Shown piece after piece: positions 1-10,900 of a stretch of 64,000 bases of DNA; the first letter of the stretch is position 1, and the number at the start of each line of letters is the position of its first letter. This stretch comes from Caloramator sp. mosi_1. GTDB lineage: Bacteria > Bacillota > Clostridia > Clostridiales > Caloramatoraceae. A program made the position numbers and the translations under genes. A model generated the notes under the pieces. It saw only the letters and a program-made list of their open reading frames with translations. It ran no database searches and had not been told where the DNA came from. The stretch covers positions 2,156,820 to 2,220,819 of the forward strand of contig NZ_CP117677.1 of the NCBI RefSeq assembly GCF_028622835.1, read 5' to 3'.

Positions 1-1378
1 AAAATTTTAAGAGAATAAAGGAAATACCGTTTGATTCTGATAGAAAGATGATGTCTGTAGTTGTTTCAGATGGAAAAAACAAAATTATGTATACTAAAGG
101 AGCAGTTGAAAGTGTAATTAACTCTTGTAGGTTTATCGAAATAGACAACAAAATTATTCCTTTGGATGTTAATTTCAAAAGAAAAATAGTTGAATTAAAT
201 GAAAATATGGCTAAAAATGCATTAAGAGTTATAGCCTTTGCATATAAAAAGGAGGATATAAATTATCAAGAAAATAATTTAATCTTTATAGGACTTGTGG
301 GGATGATTGATCCTCCACGAAGAGAAGTTATATATTCTGTTCAAGAGTGTAGGGCGGCAGGAATAAAACCAGTTATGATAACTGGAGATCATAAATTGAC
401 AGCTCAGGCAATTGCTAAGGAGATAAAAATTATAAACTCAAACGAATTAGTTATAACAGGAGAGGAATTAGATAAATTAACCGATGAGAAGCTTGTACAA
501 AATATTGATAAAATAGCTGTATTTGCAAGGGTAAGACCAGAACACAAGTACAGGATAGTCAAGGCCTATAAAAGCAAGGGATACATTGTTGCTATGACTG
601 GTGATGGTGTTAATGATGCACCAGCTATAAAAGAAGCAGATATAGGTATAGCAATGGGAATACAAGGAACTGATGTAACAAAGGAAGCAGCTGCAATGAT
701 TTTAATGGACGATAACTTTTCAACTATTGTTGAAGCAGTAAGAGAAGGAAGAGTAATTTATGATAATATTAGAAAATTTATAAGATATCTTTTATCCTGC
801 AACATAGGAGAAATATTGACTATGTTTTTAGCTACTATATTAAAATTGCCAGTACCTCTTGTACCAATTCAAATTTTGTTAGTAAATTTAGCTACTGATG
901 GGCTTCCTGCTATGGCCCTTAGTCTTGAACAAGCAGAAAATGATGTGATGACAAGAAGACCAAGAAATAGAAAAGAGAGTATTTTTCTGATGGATTATTA
1001 TTTAAAATATTAAATAGAGGTGCTTTAATCGGCATTTGTACCATACTATCCTTTGTTTATACACTTGTTAAATATAATTCAGATTTAGTTTTAGCTCGAA
1101 CTGTTGCTTTAAGTACACTAATTATGTCCCAGCTTTTCCACGTTTTTGAGTGTAGGAGTGAAAGGCAATCTATATTTAACATAGGTATATTTACAAACAT
1201 ATATCTTGTTTGGGCAGTATTAACTTCGTTTATTATGTTGCTAATAGTAATTTATATACCTATGTTTCAAGTTATATTTAAAACTAAAGCACTTAATCTA
1301 TGGCATTGGGTTATTGTTATTATCTGTTCTGGTTTAATTTCAATAATTTCAAGTACTATAAATTATAAAAGGCGATAA
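1..1378 (+). CDS. Cation-transporting P-type ATPase, Ca2+ (P2A) type, 3' part
   Basis: C-terminal two thirds of a P-type ATPase that uses ATP to export a cation, most likely Ca2+. The 5' end, with the DKTGT phosphorylation site, lies outside the window; reading starts at base 3. Visible are the nucleotide-binding KGA motif, the MITGDH and [20 protein letters not shown] hinge motifs, and then the membrane helices. M5 carries NIGEIL and M6 carries [10 protein letters not shown]; these match the Glu and Asn-x-x-Thr-Asp Ca2+ ligands of SERCA-type pumps, which is why I favour Ca2+. One base is missing in the T run near 982-986, after which the frame changes and continues to the stop at 1378. It converges on ldh, with a long hairpin between them. 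Confidence 0.88.
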
Positions 1379-1415
1379 AATTCCGTAGGTATTTATAAGG
1401 TTGTGATAAGATTAG

Positions 1416-1474
1416 CCCCTTGAAGGATTTCTTTGCATTAGCTTATTGTTGAAATCCTTCAAGGGGTATTTTAA
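1416..1474. terminator. Terminator hairpin between the ATPase and ldh
   Basis: A perfect 16-bp inverted repeat (1416-1431 with 1451-1466) with a 19-nt loop lies between two convergent genes and is followed on the plus strand by a T-rich tract. It probably ends the ATPase transcript and may also stop ldh read-through on the other strand, although no T run follows it in that direction. Confidence 0.75.
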
Positions 1475-1527
1475 GAATATACCTTCTTTTAGTTTGTTAA
1501 TAATCTAAAGAGGGTAAAGGTTAATTT

Positions 1528-2459
1528 TTATAAGTCTAATTTGTTTATTATATCCTTCATTATATTTGCAGAGTCTTTTAACTTTATTTTTTCTTGTTCA
1601 GATAAAGGTAATTCTAAAATTTCTTCTATGCCATTTTTACCTACTATTGTTGGTACACTTAATGCCACCTCTGAAATTCCATATTTGTTTTCTAAATAAG
1701 AAGATACAGTAAGTATACTCTTTTCATCTCTTGCTATACATTCTACTATTCTTTTTACTGCTACTGCAACTGCATAGTAGGTAGCTCCTTTTTATTTATT
1801 ATAGTATAGGCAGAATTTTTAACTTCATTTAAAATATCCTCCTTAAATTGACCATTGCAGGGATGGTTGCATATACTGCAGAAATAATCAATTGGTGTAC
1901 CAGCTATATTTGTTAAGCTCCAGGCTGCTATTTCAGAATCGCCGTGTTCTCCTATTATGTAACCGTGTATGTTTCTTGGATCAATTCCGTAATGTCTACT
2001 TAAAAGATATTTGTATCTTGAGCTATCAAGAACAGTACCAGAACCAATTACTTTGTTTTGGTAATCCAGAAATTTTTAGAGTAACATAGGTTAAAATATC
2101 AACAGGATTGGTTACAATTAAATAAATAGCATCTTTATTATAACTAACAAGCTTAGGTATCATATCCTTAAAAATAGCAACATTTTTCTTAACTAAATCA
2201 AGTCGAGTTTCTCCTGGTTTTTGGTTTGCTCCAGCAGTAATTATTATAATATCAGAATCCTTAACATCACTAAAATCACCTGAATATACTTCAACAGGCG
2301 ACATCAATGGAACGCTATGGCTGATATCAAGTGCATCTCCAAAGGCTTTGTCTTTATTAATATCGATTATAACTATTTCCTCACTAAGGCCACTCATAGC
2401 AAGAGTAAAGGCAGTAGTTGAACCAACAAAACCAGAACCTATTATAGAAATTTTTTCAT
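1528..2459 (-). CDS. ldh: L-lactate dehydrogenase
   Basis: Reduces pyruvate to L-lactate with NADH, a cytosolic fermentation step. Read on the minus strand the start is ATG at 2459 behind GAGGTG. The N-terminus has the Rossmann motif GSGFVGST. Then come [12 protein letters not shown] (substrate-loop Arg and DLVKKN), [11 protein letters not shown] and, near the middle, [12 protein letters not shown] with the catalytic His. About 310 residues, the usual length. At least two frame changes occur (near 2040 and near 1790), each fixable by one base in a short run; without them the frame is continuous to TAA at 1528. LDH and malate dehydrogenase are related, but the Gln in the [10 protein letters not shown] loop fits lactate dehydrogenase. 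Confidence 0.9.
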
Positions 2460-2543
2460 ATTAATCACCTCAATAATAATAATTGTTATAAGAAAATATT
2501 AATATTATTAATAATGGCTGTCAATTGAAATTTTTAAAAATAA

Positions 2544-2569
2544 AAAGCATATGGTTGTCCACATGCTTT
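2544..2569 (-). terminator. Terminator of the small unknown gene
   Basis: A 10-bp stem with one mismatch (2544-2553 with 2560-2569) and a 6-nt loop. Read on the minus strand it is followed by a run of T. It overlaps the stop of the unknown gene at 2568. Confidence 0.6.
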
Positions 2570-2970
2570 ATTTTATAAATTGTCTTTGTTGTACTCTTTG
2601 TATTTTTTGATCTATTGGAATTAAATCAACTTTTGTTGTAAGATTTCTTACATTAAGTATTTGAATTACTTCTGAAGCTTCTTTACCCTTCTTTGGTTTT
2701 AATCCTTGAATAATTACACTATGACCTTGTCTAATATCAATAAAGGAAGGCATCTTAAACCATTTTTTGCTTTATATCTACATTTTATTACTGCTTTGCT
2801 TCTTTCAGGTTTTATAACGAGATCAACTGTAAGAATGTTAAATATCCATAGTATTGTCTTTGTGGTAGTTTTTATGCTTAGAACGTGACCACTGAATTGG
2901 GTAAGCCTGTCACCATACTTTTTATAGTATGTTTCAGCATATTTTTTGCAAGTGTCTCTCTAAAACTCAT
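2568..2970 (-). CDS. Conserved small basic protein of unknown function
   Basis: I do not recognise this family. Starting at ATG 2970 behind GGGAG and allowing two single-base shifts, the path reads as about 134 residues: a charged N-terminus with KKYAETYYKKYGDRL, a central VLSIKTTTKTILWIF and DLVIKPERSKAVIKCRYK stretch, and an intact last 61 residues containing RQGHSVIIQGLKPKKGK. It has no obvious signal peptide or membrane helix. Three reading frames joined at homopolymers, all with sensible composition, a ribosome binding site and a terminator make it a likely real gene. It stands alone between ldh and the hydrogenase cluster, divergent from the latter. Confidence 0.55.
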
Positions 2971-3065
2971 AATGACTCCCTTTTCTATAAAAATTTATTA
3001 TTGCAATTATCTATTATATCATATTTTATTTTTCCCAAATAGATGAAATTAATAAATTTATTTGT

Positions 3066-3093
3066 TTGAATTAAATGATTTTTGTATTATAAT
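3066..3093 (+). promoter_or_regulatory. Likely sigma-A promoter of the hyp/mbh cluster
   Basis: TTGAAT at 3066-3071 and TATAAT at 3088-3093 with a 16-bp spacer, about 115 bases before the hypF start. No other good promoter was seen upstream of the cluster. Confidence 0.5.
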
Positions 3094-3209
3094 AATAACA
3101 GAATGATTAAATAATTGCAATAGGTGTCAAGAAGTATTGATAATACAGAATTAAACTGTTATAGTATAGTTTGGAGATTGTTAAATATTTGATTAGATGG
3201 GTGATAGAT

Positions 3210-5464
3210 TTGAAAAGAGCAAAAATAAATGTAAATGGCATAGTTCAGGGCGTTGGATTCAGACCTTTTATCCATAAATTGATTACAGAATATGATTTAA
3301 AAGGTTGGGTTAAGAATACATCAAATGGAGTTGAAATTGAAATTGAGGGAAAAAATCAAAATATTAAAAATTTTATTGAAGATATAGATAAAAAGAAACC
3401 AAAACTATCCCTTATAGAAAGTTTAGAATATGATTTGTTTGATGATTTGAAAGGATACAAGGATTTTACAATAATAAAAAGTACTGATAATGCGGCAAAA
3501 TTTACCTTAATTTCTCCAGATGTAGCAACCTGTGAAGATTGCCTAAGAGAATTAAAGGATAAAAATGACAGGCGTTATGGATTCCCTTTTATAAATTGTA
3601 CAAATTGTGGTCCAAGATTTACAATTATAAAGGATGTACCCTATGATAGAGAAAAACAACTATGCACCAATTTAAAATGTGTGATAGCTGTCAAGAGGAA
3701 TACCAAGATATAGAGGATAGGAGATATCACGCACAACCTAATTGTTGCTATGATTGTGGTCCAACATTGTACTATGTAGATTCACATAACAAAACTATAA
3801 CAGACAATGTTATAGATTATGTTAAAAGAGAGTTAAAATTAGGGAAAATTCTTGCAATTAAAGGAATAGGCGGATTTCATTTAGCCTGTGACGCTAAAAA
3901 TAAAGAGGCGGTTGAGAGGCTAAGAATTAGAAAAAACAGGGAAGAAAAACCCTTTGCAATAATGTGTAAGGATTTAAATACAGCATATAATATATGCAAC
4001 ATTTCTGCGGATGAAGAAAAATATTTAACCAGCTTTAGAAGACCAATTGTTCTATTAGAGAAGAAAAATAATAAATTTGATTATATATCAATAGATAACA
4101 ATTATTTAGGCGTGATGCTTCCCTATACACCAGTTCACTATCTTTTGTTTGATGATGAATTGGATGTACTTGTAATGACAAGTGCAAATATTAAGGATTG
4201 TCCTATAATAAAGGACAATGAAGAGGCAATAAAAGGTTTAATGGAAATTGCAGATGGCTTTTTACTAAATAATCGAGATATACATATAAGATGTGATGAT
4301 TCACTCATATATGTATTTGAGGGAAGTGAATATTTTATACGACGTTCAAGGGGATATACCCCCTTCCCTATAAAGGTGAATTTTGAATTTGAAGATCTAT
4401 TATCCTGTGGAGCAGAACAAAAGGCATCCTTCTGTTTATTAAAACAAAACTATGTTTTTTAAGCCAACATATTGGAGATTTAAAAAACATAGAGACCTAT
4501 GAACACTATTCTCAGCAGATTAAGCATTTTAGAAGGTTGTTTAATATTAATCCTAAAAAGTTGTTTGCGACTATCATCCAGATTATATGTCTACAGAATA
4601 TGCTTTTAGTTTTGCTAAAGAGCATAATTGCGATATATATATGGTACAACATCATCACGCACATATGGCGGCCTGTATGGCAGATAATAATTTAAATTGC
4701 AATGTGATTGCGTTAACGTGGGATGGAACAGGATTAGGCCTTGATAATACATTGTGGGGTGGAGAGATCTTATATGGAAATTATAAAGAATTTGAAAGAT
4801 GGGGAACAATAAAGAACATAAATCTTGCAGGAGGAGATACTGCAACTAAAGAGATTTATCGAATTGGTTATGATTTAATCTATCAATCAACTGGAAATTT
4901 TGATAGTTTTACTATTAATAATAAAAATAGCAACATTATAAAAAGATGTTGGAGAATAATATTAATACCTATAAGACCTCAAGTATAGGGAGATTGTTTG
5001 ATGGCGTCTCTGCTATTTTAGGATTAAAGTCAATAGTTTCCTATGAAGGGCAAGGTGCAATTTTGATTGAAAAATATGCAGATGTTAATGAAGAGAGTAG
5101 TTATAACTATAAATTAGTTAATAATAATTTAATAGAATTTGACTGGACACCTATGATAAATGAGATACTAAATGATTTAGAGAATGGAGAAGACAAGGCA
5201 AAGATATGTGCAAAATTTATGAATACTTTAATTTGTTTTGCAAGTACAGTTACTGAACAAATAAGACAAGAGACAGGTTGTAATGTTGTTGTTTTATCTG
5301 GTGGAGTATTCCAAAATATGTATTTGCTAAATAAGATGAAAACTAAATTAAATAAAATGGGATTTAGTGTGTATACACATAAAAGAGTTTCAACTAATGA
5401 TGAAGGTATTTCATTAGGACAAACAGCAGTTGTGGCAAACGGAGGAGGGATAAAATGTGTTTAG
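3210..5464 (+). CDS. hypF: Carbamoyltransferase HypF, [NiFe] hydrogenase maturation
   Basis: Makes the cyanide precursor for the [NiFe] site: it uses carbamoyl phosphate and ATP to carbamoylate the C-terminal Cys of HypE. Domains in order: acylphosphatase (VQGVGFRPFI near residue 10), two C-x2-C/C-x2-C zinc-finger pairs (CEDC/CTNC and CDSC/CYDC), a YrdC-like domain, and a Kae1-like domain with HHHAHMAACMAD and LSGGVFQNMYLL. I chose TTG at 3210, behind GGTGAT, because the acylphosphatase domain starts there. About 750 residues, normal. At least four frame changes (near 3655, 4455, 4560 and 4940); the first is a 5-A run that should be 6. It overlaps hypC by 10 bases. Confidence 0.93.
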
Positions 5465-5676
5465 CTGTTCCTTTAAAGGTTGTAAGTATAGAAGGTAATA
5501 CAGCACAAGCTGAAATCGAGGGTGTTAAAAGAACTATTAGGATAGATTTTATTAAAGATGTCAATGTAGGTGATTATGTTATTGTTCACGCAGGTTTTGC
5601 AATAGAAAAATTAAAGGAAGAGGATGCAATAGAAAATTTGCGTTTAATTAAGGAGGTAACAGATGCGCTTAAATGA
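5455..5676 (+). CDS. hypC: Hydrogenase maturation chaperone HypC
   Basis: Small chaperone (73 residues) that binds HypD while the Fe(CN)2CO unit is assembled and delivers it to the hydrogenase large subunit. The conserved N-terminus MCLAVP supplies the essential Cys2 (exposed after Met removal). Then follow an OB-like beta core and the motif VHAGFAIEKL. It is intact, overlaps the hypF stop and the hypD start, and is thus translationally coupled within hypFCD. Confidence 0.96.
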   Translation: MCLAVPLKVVSIEGNTAQAEIEGVKRTIRIDFIKDVNVGDYVIVHAGFAIEKLKEEDAIENLRLIKEVTDALK

Positions 5677-6741
5677 GTTTAAAAAACCTCGCGATATTGA
5701 TGCTGTAATAAATTATTTAAAAAAATAGATAAAAACATAAAAATTATGGAGGTATGTGGTACACATACAATGGCTATAGCGAAGTCAGGTATTAAAAGCA
5801 TTCTACCACCTAATATAAAGTTAATATCTGGTCCTGGCTGCCCTGTATGCGTAACACCATCGGAGGAAATTGATTCTATATTAGAACTTTGTAAGCATAA
5901 TAGAGATCTAATAATAACAACTTATGGAGATATGATAAAGGTACCAGGTACAAATGCTTATGAAAGCTTAGAAAAACTAAAAGCACAAGGACACGATATT
6001 AGGATAGTTTATTCAGCATTAGATGCTTTAGATATAGCTAAGGAAAACAAAGAAAAAGATGTAGTTTTTGGGGATAGGTTTTGAAACTACTACACCAGGT
6101 ACTATTTTAGCCTTAGAGGAGGCAATAAATCAAAATATAGACAATTTTTATATTTACTCTATGCATAAACTGGTTGAACCAGCCTTAAGAGCACTACTTG
6201 AACAGCCGGATTTTGATATAGATGGTTTTTTATGTCCAGGTCACGTAGGTGCTGTAATTGGTGAAGAAGGATTTGAATTTTTGGTTAAGGATTATAATAA
6301 ACCATCTGTAATATGTGGCTTTGAAGCAGGAGACATATTGATAGGTATATACAAGATCGTAAATCAACTTTTAAATAATAGAGCAGAGTTAGAAAATGAA
6401 TATAAAAGAGTTGTAAAAAAGAAGGAAATAAGATAATATCTGAAAAGGTAAGTACTTATTTTTGTGTAACCGACAATATATGGAGAGGCATAGGGCTAAT
6501 AAAAGACAGTGGATTAAAATTAAAAGATGAGTTTAAAGTCTACGATGCAACTCAAAAATTTAATATAATATTAAAACAGACAACAAAGGCTAATGCTTGT
6601 AAATGCGGTGACGTAATAAAAGGTAAAATAGAACCAACTAATTGTCCGCTTTTTGCAAATGTATGCACTCCAGAAAATCCAGTAGGACCTTGTATGGTAT
6701 CAAGTGAGGGTGCCTGTGCAGCTTACTACAAATATTTATAG
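5663..6741 (+). CDS. hypD: Hydrogenase maturation Fe-S protein HypD
   Basis: Scaffold on which the Fe(CN)2CO group is built together with HypC and HypE. Visible signatures are EVCGTHTMAIAKSG, GPGCPVCVTP, and the C-terminal Cys set including CKCGD, NCPLFANVCTP and GPCMVSSEGACAAYY, the ligands of the [4Fe-4S] cluster and active-site region. ATG 5663 sits behind AGGAGG and inside the end of hypC. About 360 residues, as usual. Frame changes occur near 5725, 6065 and 6420. The last codons lie at the left edge of an IS: joining the two flanks suggests that the gene originally ended two residues later, directly before the hypE ribosome binding site. Confidence 0.93.
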
Positions 6742-8372
6742 ATATGAGCATAATTAAATAAAAAATAAAACAACAAAAGTTAAATTATTACAATTTTTAT
6801 TAAGCGTAGCTTAACTATCAAAAACGGAACTTAAATTGAAATGAAAGAAACAAAAAAGGGTAGACTATCCCCTTGGTGAAATTGATGCTTAAAAATTTTG
6901 ATATAACTTAGTTTAAGCTGTCCTTTTAATCCCGATAGGGATTTGTATTTATCAACACAGCCAGATTTTATAGCAGCAATTGCAATAGTTAAAAGACAAA
7001 TATGTCCGATTGTATTTAGATTAGCAACAGAGTTAATATTTTTAACATAAGCTTGCTCAGTATTTAGATTCTTCCATCTAGAATTGTATCTTTCAGACTC
7101 AGTTCTAAGACTGTATATTTTCTTGAAAAATATAGAATCACGATTTATGGAAGATCTATAATCAGTGCCAATACTTATGTATTTTACACAACCTCTGTTT
7201 TTCTTACCGTTAAAGAATTTTTCGTGGTTACATGGACATAAAGAATCATCTTTAGAAGTTCTAAAAGGACAGCAAAACTTTTGTTTAATATAGGAATCAA
7301 AATATTGTTTGCCATCTTTATGCATTGCTAATCCAGCATCGCATATTACATTACCTGTGGATGTTAAGTCTTTAGGCTTTCTTCCACGTTTATTTAATGC
7401 AATGAAAGCATGACCTTTAAGGGTATTACGAATAAAGTCATGATTTTGCTTTGAATCATAGCCTTTATCAGCAATAATATAACTACCTTTGAGTGGGAAC
7501 CACTCATTTGTATCAGATAGGATTTCTGTAAAGTTAGAAATTTCATTGACATCAGCGGTTGTAGTAAATTCAGCAATGGGAAGACCAGAGATAGCATCAC
7601 AAATAACATGATTTTTGTATCCCCAGTAGAATTCATATTTTTTCTTTGAATTATTGGGTTTATCTTCTGAAACTTGAACATTCATAGAGTTATTAGCAGT
7701 ATGAACACCTAATTTACAATCTTTATCAGAAGAAGGCGGGTTATTTTTAGAAAACTTGTTATTTGCGAAGCATTTAGGATTATTAAATTTAGTGTTAGCT
7801 TTAACAGGCGTTGCATCAACTGATATAAAGTTGTTGTCAATAAATCCTAGTTCTTTAAGAATATTAACTTGATTTTTCATAGATTTCCTTAAGATAAGAG
7901 TTAGATAAATTTTTAATAAATCTCTGAAAAACTGAGTATGAAGGCAAAGGCTTAAGAATATTAAAACCACAAAGCTGAGCAATGATTAGATTATTTTCTA
8001 GAAAATCTTTTAGGTCAGTAATTTTGCTGAACTTCTCACATTTCATAACAATAAAGGCTCTAAAAGAGCATGGCGAGAATAGCCATTAGGACCATATTTA
8101 GAAGGAATCCTATCGGGTAATATAGATAAATCAAGGTTATCAAAGATTTTGGTATAAAAATTGATAAGTTTTTGAGAAGTAAAAAGTTCAATTATATTAA
8201 ATATTTCTTGACGTTGGTACATAGAGATTTCCTCCTTATTGTTTTTGTATTATGTGTGGTTATATAGTATAATTCGACAAAAAGAGAGGAAATCCTATGA
8301 CATAAATTTGAGTGATAAAAAATTTGGCTCTATCGGGCTAGTAAAATCAAGGTCTTTGAGTTATGCTCAAGG
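6739..8372 (-). mobile_element. IS element (IS1182/IS5-like DDE type) between hypD and hypE
   Basis: Element of about 1.63 kb with one transposase on the minus strand. It is flanked by a 13-bp direct repeat, CTACAAATATTTA, at 6726-6738 and 8373-8385, which I read as the target duplication. Near the ends is an inverted repeat TGAGCATAA (6745-6753) with its complement at 8361-8369. Removing the element and one repeat restores a tight hypD-hypE junction. The exact ends are uncertain by a few bases because the inverted repeat starts 3-6 bases inside the direct repeat. Long, variable target duplications are known for IS1182-type elements; the family assignment is tentative. Confidence 0.85.
6831..8222 (-). 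CDS. Transposase, DUF772 plus DDE domain
   Basis: Catalyses movement of the element that carries it. Start ATG 8222 behind GGAGG (minus strand). The N-terminal DUF772-like part contains YSRHALFRAFIV and CGFNILKPLPSYSVFQRFIK. The catalytic part shows ISVDATPVKA (first Asp) and IIADKGYDSKQNHDFI (second Asp). The C-terminal part with ESERYNSRWKNLNTE supplies the probable last acidic residue. About 464 residues. Two or three frame changes near 8050 and 7870 break it as read; whether these are real or sequencing errors cannot be decided from one copy. It opposes the hyp operon, so its transcription runs toward hypD. Confidence 0.85.
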
Positions 8373-8403
8373 CTACAAATATTTAGTATTTTGAGGTGAT
8401 TAA

Positions 8404-9403
8404 ATGGATGAAATAATTACTTTATCATATGGAAGTGGAGGTAAAAAAACTTCAAATTTAATTGAACAAATTATACTTCCTGCACTATCCTGTGATGAAT
8501 TAAATAAGTTATCAGATGGAGCAGAATTAGAACTTTCATCAAATAAAGTTGTTTTTTCTACAGATAGCTTTGTAGTAAGTCCTTATTTTTCCCAGGAGGA
8601 GATATAGGAAAGCTTGCAGTATGTGGAACTGTAAATGATTTGGCTGTAAGTGGTGCAAAGCCAGAGTATTTAAGTTTAAGTTTAATTTTAGAAGAAGGTT
8701 TTAGAATAGAAGACCTAAAAAGATTATTAATTCAATAGAGAAAACTGCAAAGGAATGTAATGTTAAAATTGTAACTGGAGATACTAAAGTTGTTGAAAGA
8801 GGAAAAGGCGATGGAATATATATAAATACATCAGGTATAGGGGTATTAAGGTACAATTTTTGGGAAAAGATAAAATATCAGAAGGCGATGTAGTGCTAAT
8901 AACTGGTTGCATAGGTGACCACGGAGCTGCAATTATGGCGTCGCGAAATAACTTAGTAGATGAGTTTAATGTCAAATCCGACTGTGCTCCAATTTATGAA
9001 TTAGCAGAATGTATATTACAATATGGTGATAAAGTAAAGATAATGCGTGACCCTACAAGAGGTGGAGTAGCAACAACATTAAATGAATTTGTTGAGAATA
9101 CAGAATTTTCAATAGAAATACAAGAAGAAAAAATACCGTTAAACATTGAAACAAATAATTTATGCGAAATCTTAGGAATAGATCCACTTTATTCTGCAAA
9201 TGAAGGTAAGATTTTAGCAATAGTAGATAGTAGTGTTGCAGAAAATATTGTTAACGAATTAAGAAAATTAGAATTAGGCAGAGATTCTGCTATAATAGGA
9301 AGGGTTACAAAAACTTTCCATCTAAAGTTTTTTACATACAAATCTTGGAGGAAAAAGAGTTCTTTCAAAATTGACAGGAGCTCAATTGCCAAGAATATGC
9401 TAA
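8404..9403 (+). CDS. hypE: Hydrogenase maturation dehydratase HypE
   Basis: AIRS-family enzyme that dehydrates the thiocarboxamide on its own C-terminal Cys to a thiocyanate, the CN donor for the iron. Visible are the N-terminal [13 protein letters not shown], the [13 protein letters not shown] nucleotide-binding region, [29 protein letters not shown], and the hallmark C-terminal PRIC, read in the final frame at 9392-9400. About 333 residues, normal. The start has a clear GAGGTG site that lies 10 bases beyond the right direct repeat of the IS. Frame changes near 8600, 8735, 8855 and 9325. Promoter supply after the IS insertion is unclear. Confidence 0.93.
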
Positions 9404-9424
9404 TGATACATAGGAGGTGCGTTT

Positions 9425-9812
9425 ATGCAGGAATTTAAGTCATTTGAAATCAAAAAGAGGACATTGTTCCTATAGCCAAAAAATGAAAGAAAATGGCAAC
9501 AGGTTAGTTATGATTCACGGTTTTGTTGATAAGGAAGGTAAACACGTTGTCAATTACAAATATGAAGTAGGTAACTGTATTGAATCATATACAGTTAAAG
9601 GTGAGGATACTTTACCTTCAATATCAGACATTTATGATGTTTCAGCTTCTTGGCCAGAGGAAGAGCTTTATGAATTAATGGGTGTTAATTTTGAAGGATT
9701 AAATATGAGGGGAAGATTATTCTTACCTGATACAATGTTAGAGGGACAAGGACATATTTTAGTAACTCCATTGGATGAATTAAGAAAGAAGACACTTAAG
9801 GAGGGAGAATAA
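9425..9812 (+). CDS. mbhK: Membrane-bound hydrogenase subunit MbhK/EchD (NuoC-like, 30 kDa)
   Basis: Peripheral subunit related to the 30-kDa subunit of complex I; in group 4 hydrogenases it packs against the large subunit. ATG 9425 follows TAGGAGGTG. The conserved core reads SISDIYDVSASWPEEELYEL and LMGVNFEG, then a typical RLFLPDTM end. About 129 residues. One base is missing within the first 20 codons (near 9450), which is why the first codons lie in another frame. The stop overlaps the mbhL start by one base, so the two are coupled. Confidence 0.85.
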
Positions 9813-10893
9813 TGGGTTATACTATACCAATAGGACCATATCATCCATCATTAGAAGAACCAATCCACGCAAAGCTTTACACTGAAGGAGAAGTAATAAA
9901 GGACGCTGAAGTATTTATTGGTTATAACCATAGAGGTATTGAAAAGCTTGCTACAGAGAGAAATTTTATTCAAACATTAACATTAGTTGAAAGAGTTTGT
10001 GGTATTTGTTCACATTCACATCCATTTACTTATGCAATGGCAATAGAAAATATTGCACAGATGGAAGTTCCTAAAAGAGGTCAATATATAAGAGTAATTA
10101 TGGCAGAATTAGAAAGATTACACTCACACTATCTATGGATAGGACTTGCGTGCCATCTAATTGGTTATGACTCACTATTTATGTATGTATGGGACGCAAG
10201 AGAAAGAATAATGGATATACTTGAAGAAATTTCAGGAAATAGAGTTAACTATGGAATGGTTATAATAGGTGGTTCAAGAAGAGATATAGATGATGAAAAA
10301 GAAAGAAAATATTAAATATGTTAGATGATTTAATTGAACCACACAATAGAATAAAGGATATATTTCTAAATGACAAAACAGCAGCACTTAGAACAAAGGG
10401 AGTAGGGGTATTGCCTAAGGATGTTGCAGAAAGAATGGGAACAATAGGACCTCACGCAAGAGCGTCAGGTGTGAACGTAGATGTTAGAAAAGATGCACCA
10501 TACTCCTGCTATGATGAATTTGATTTTAATGTTCCTGTTCTAAATGAAGGGGATGTTTGGGCAAGAGTAGTTGTTAGAGTTTTAGAAATTGAAGAAAGTA
10601 TAAAGATAATTAAACAAGCACTTGAAAATCTTCCAGAAGGACCAATTAACTTAGGTAATAAACTACCTAAGGTACCAGCTGGAGAGTTTACTGCAAGACA
10701 CGAAGCACCAAGAGGTCAAGTAGTTTATTATGTTGTTACTGATGGAGGACAAACAAACTATAGAATTAGTATACACGTTCCAACCTTTAAAACTGCTCCT
10801 ACAGTACCTTATATGTTAAAAAATAATACTATAGCTGATGCTGGGTTAATTATAGCTTCAATAGATCCTTGTTTCTCTTGCTTGGATAGGTAG
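9812..10893 (+). CDS. mbhL: [NiFe] hydrogenase large (catalytic) subunit, group 4 Mbh/Ech type
   Basis: Carries the Ni-Fe site that reduces protons to H2. The two ligand motifs are present: RVCGICSHSH near residue 65 (first C-x2-C) and DPCFSCLDR at the very end (second C-x2-C). Similarity to NuoD is seen in the IGPYHPSLEEP start and the RLHSHYLW region. About 360 residues. One frame change near 10312. The protein stops immediately after the Arg that follows the last C-x2-C; most [NiFe] large subunits have a tail there that a dedicated protease removes. Downstream hypA and hypB supply nickel. Confidence 0.93.
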
Positions 10894-10900
10894 TGATAAA

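Noticed and set aside
2706-2888. Plus-strand frame opposite the small unknown gene
   Set aside because: Composition and the ribosome binding site favour the minus-strand reading; this frame has no start signal.
10860-10893. Selenocysteine in the hydrogenase large subunit, as in [NiFeSe] enzymes
   Set aside because: The ligand motif reads DPCFSC with ordinary Cys codons and no in-frame TGA.
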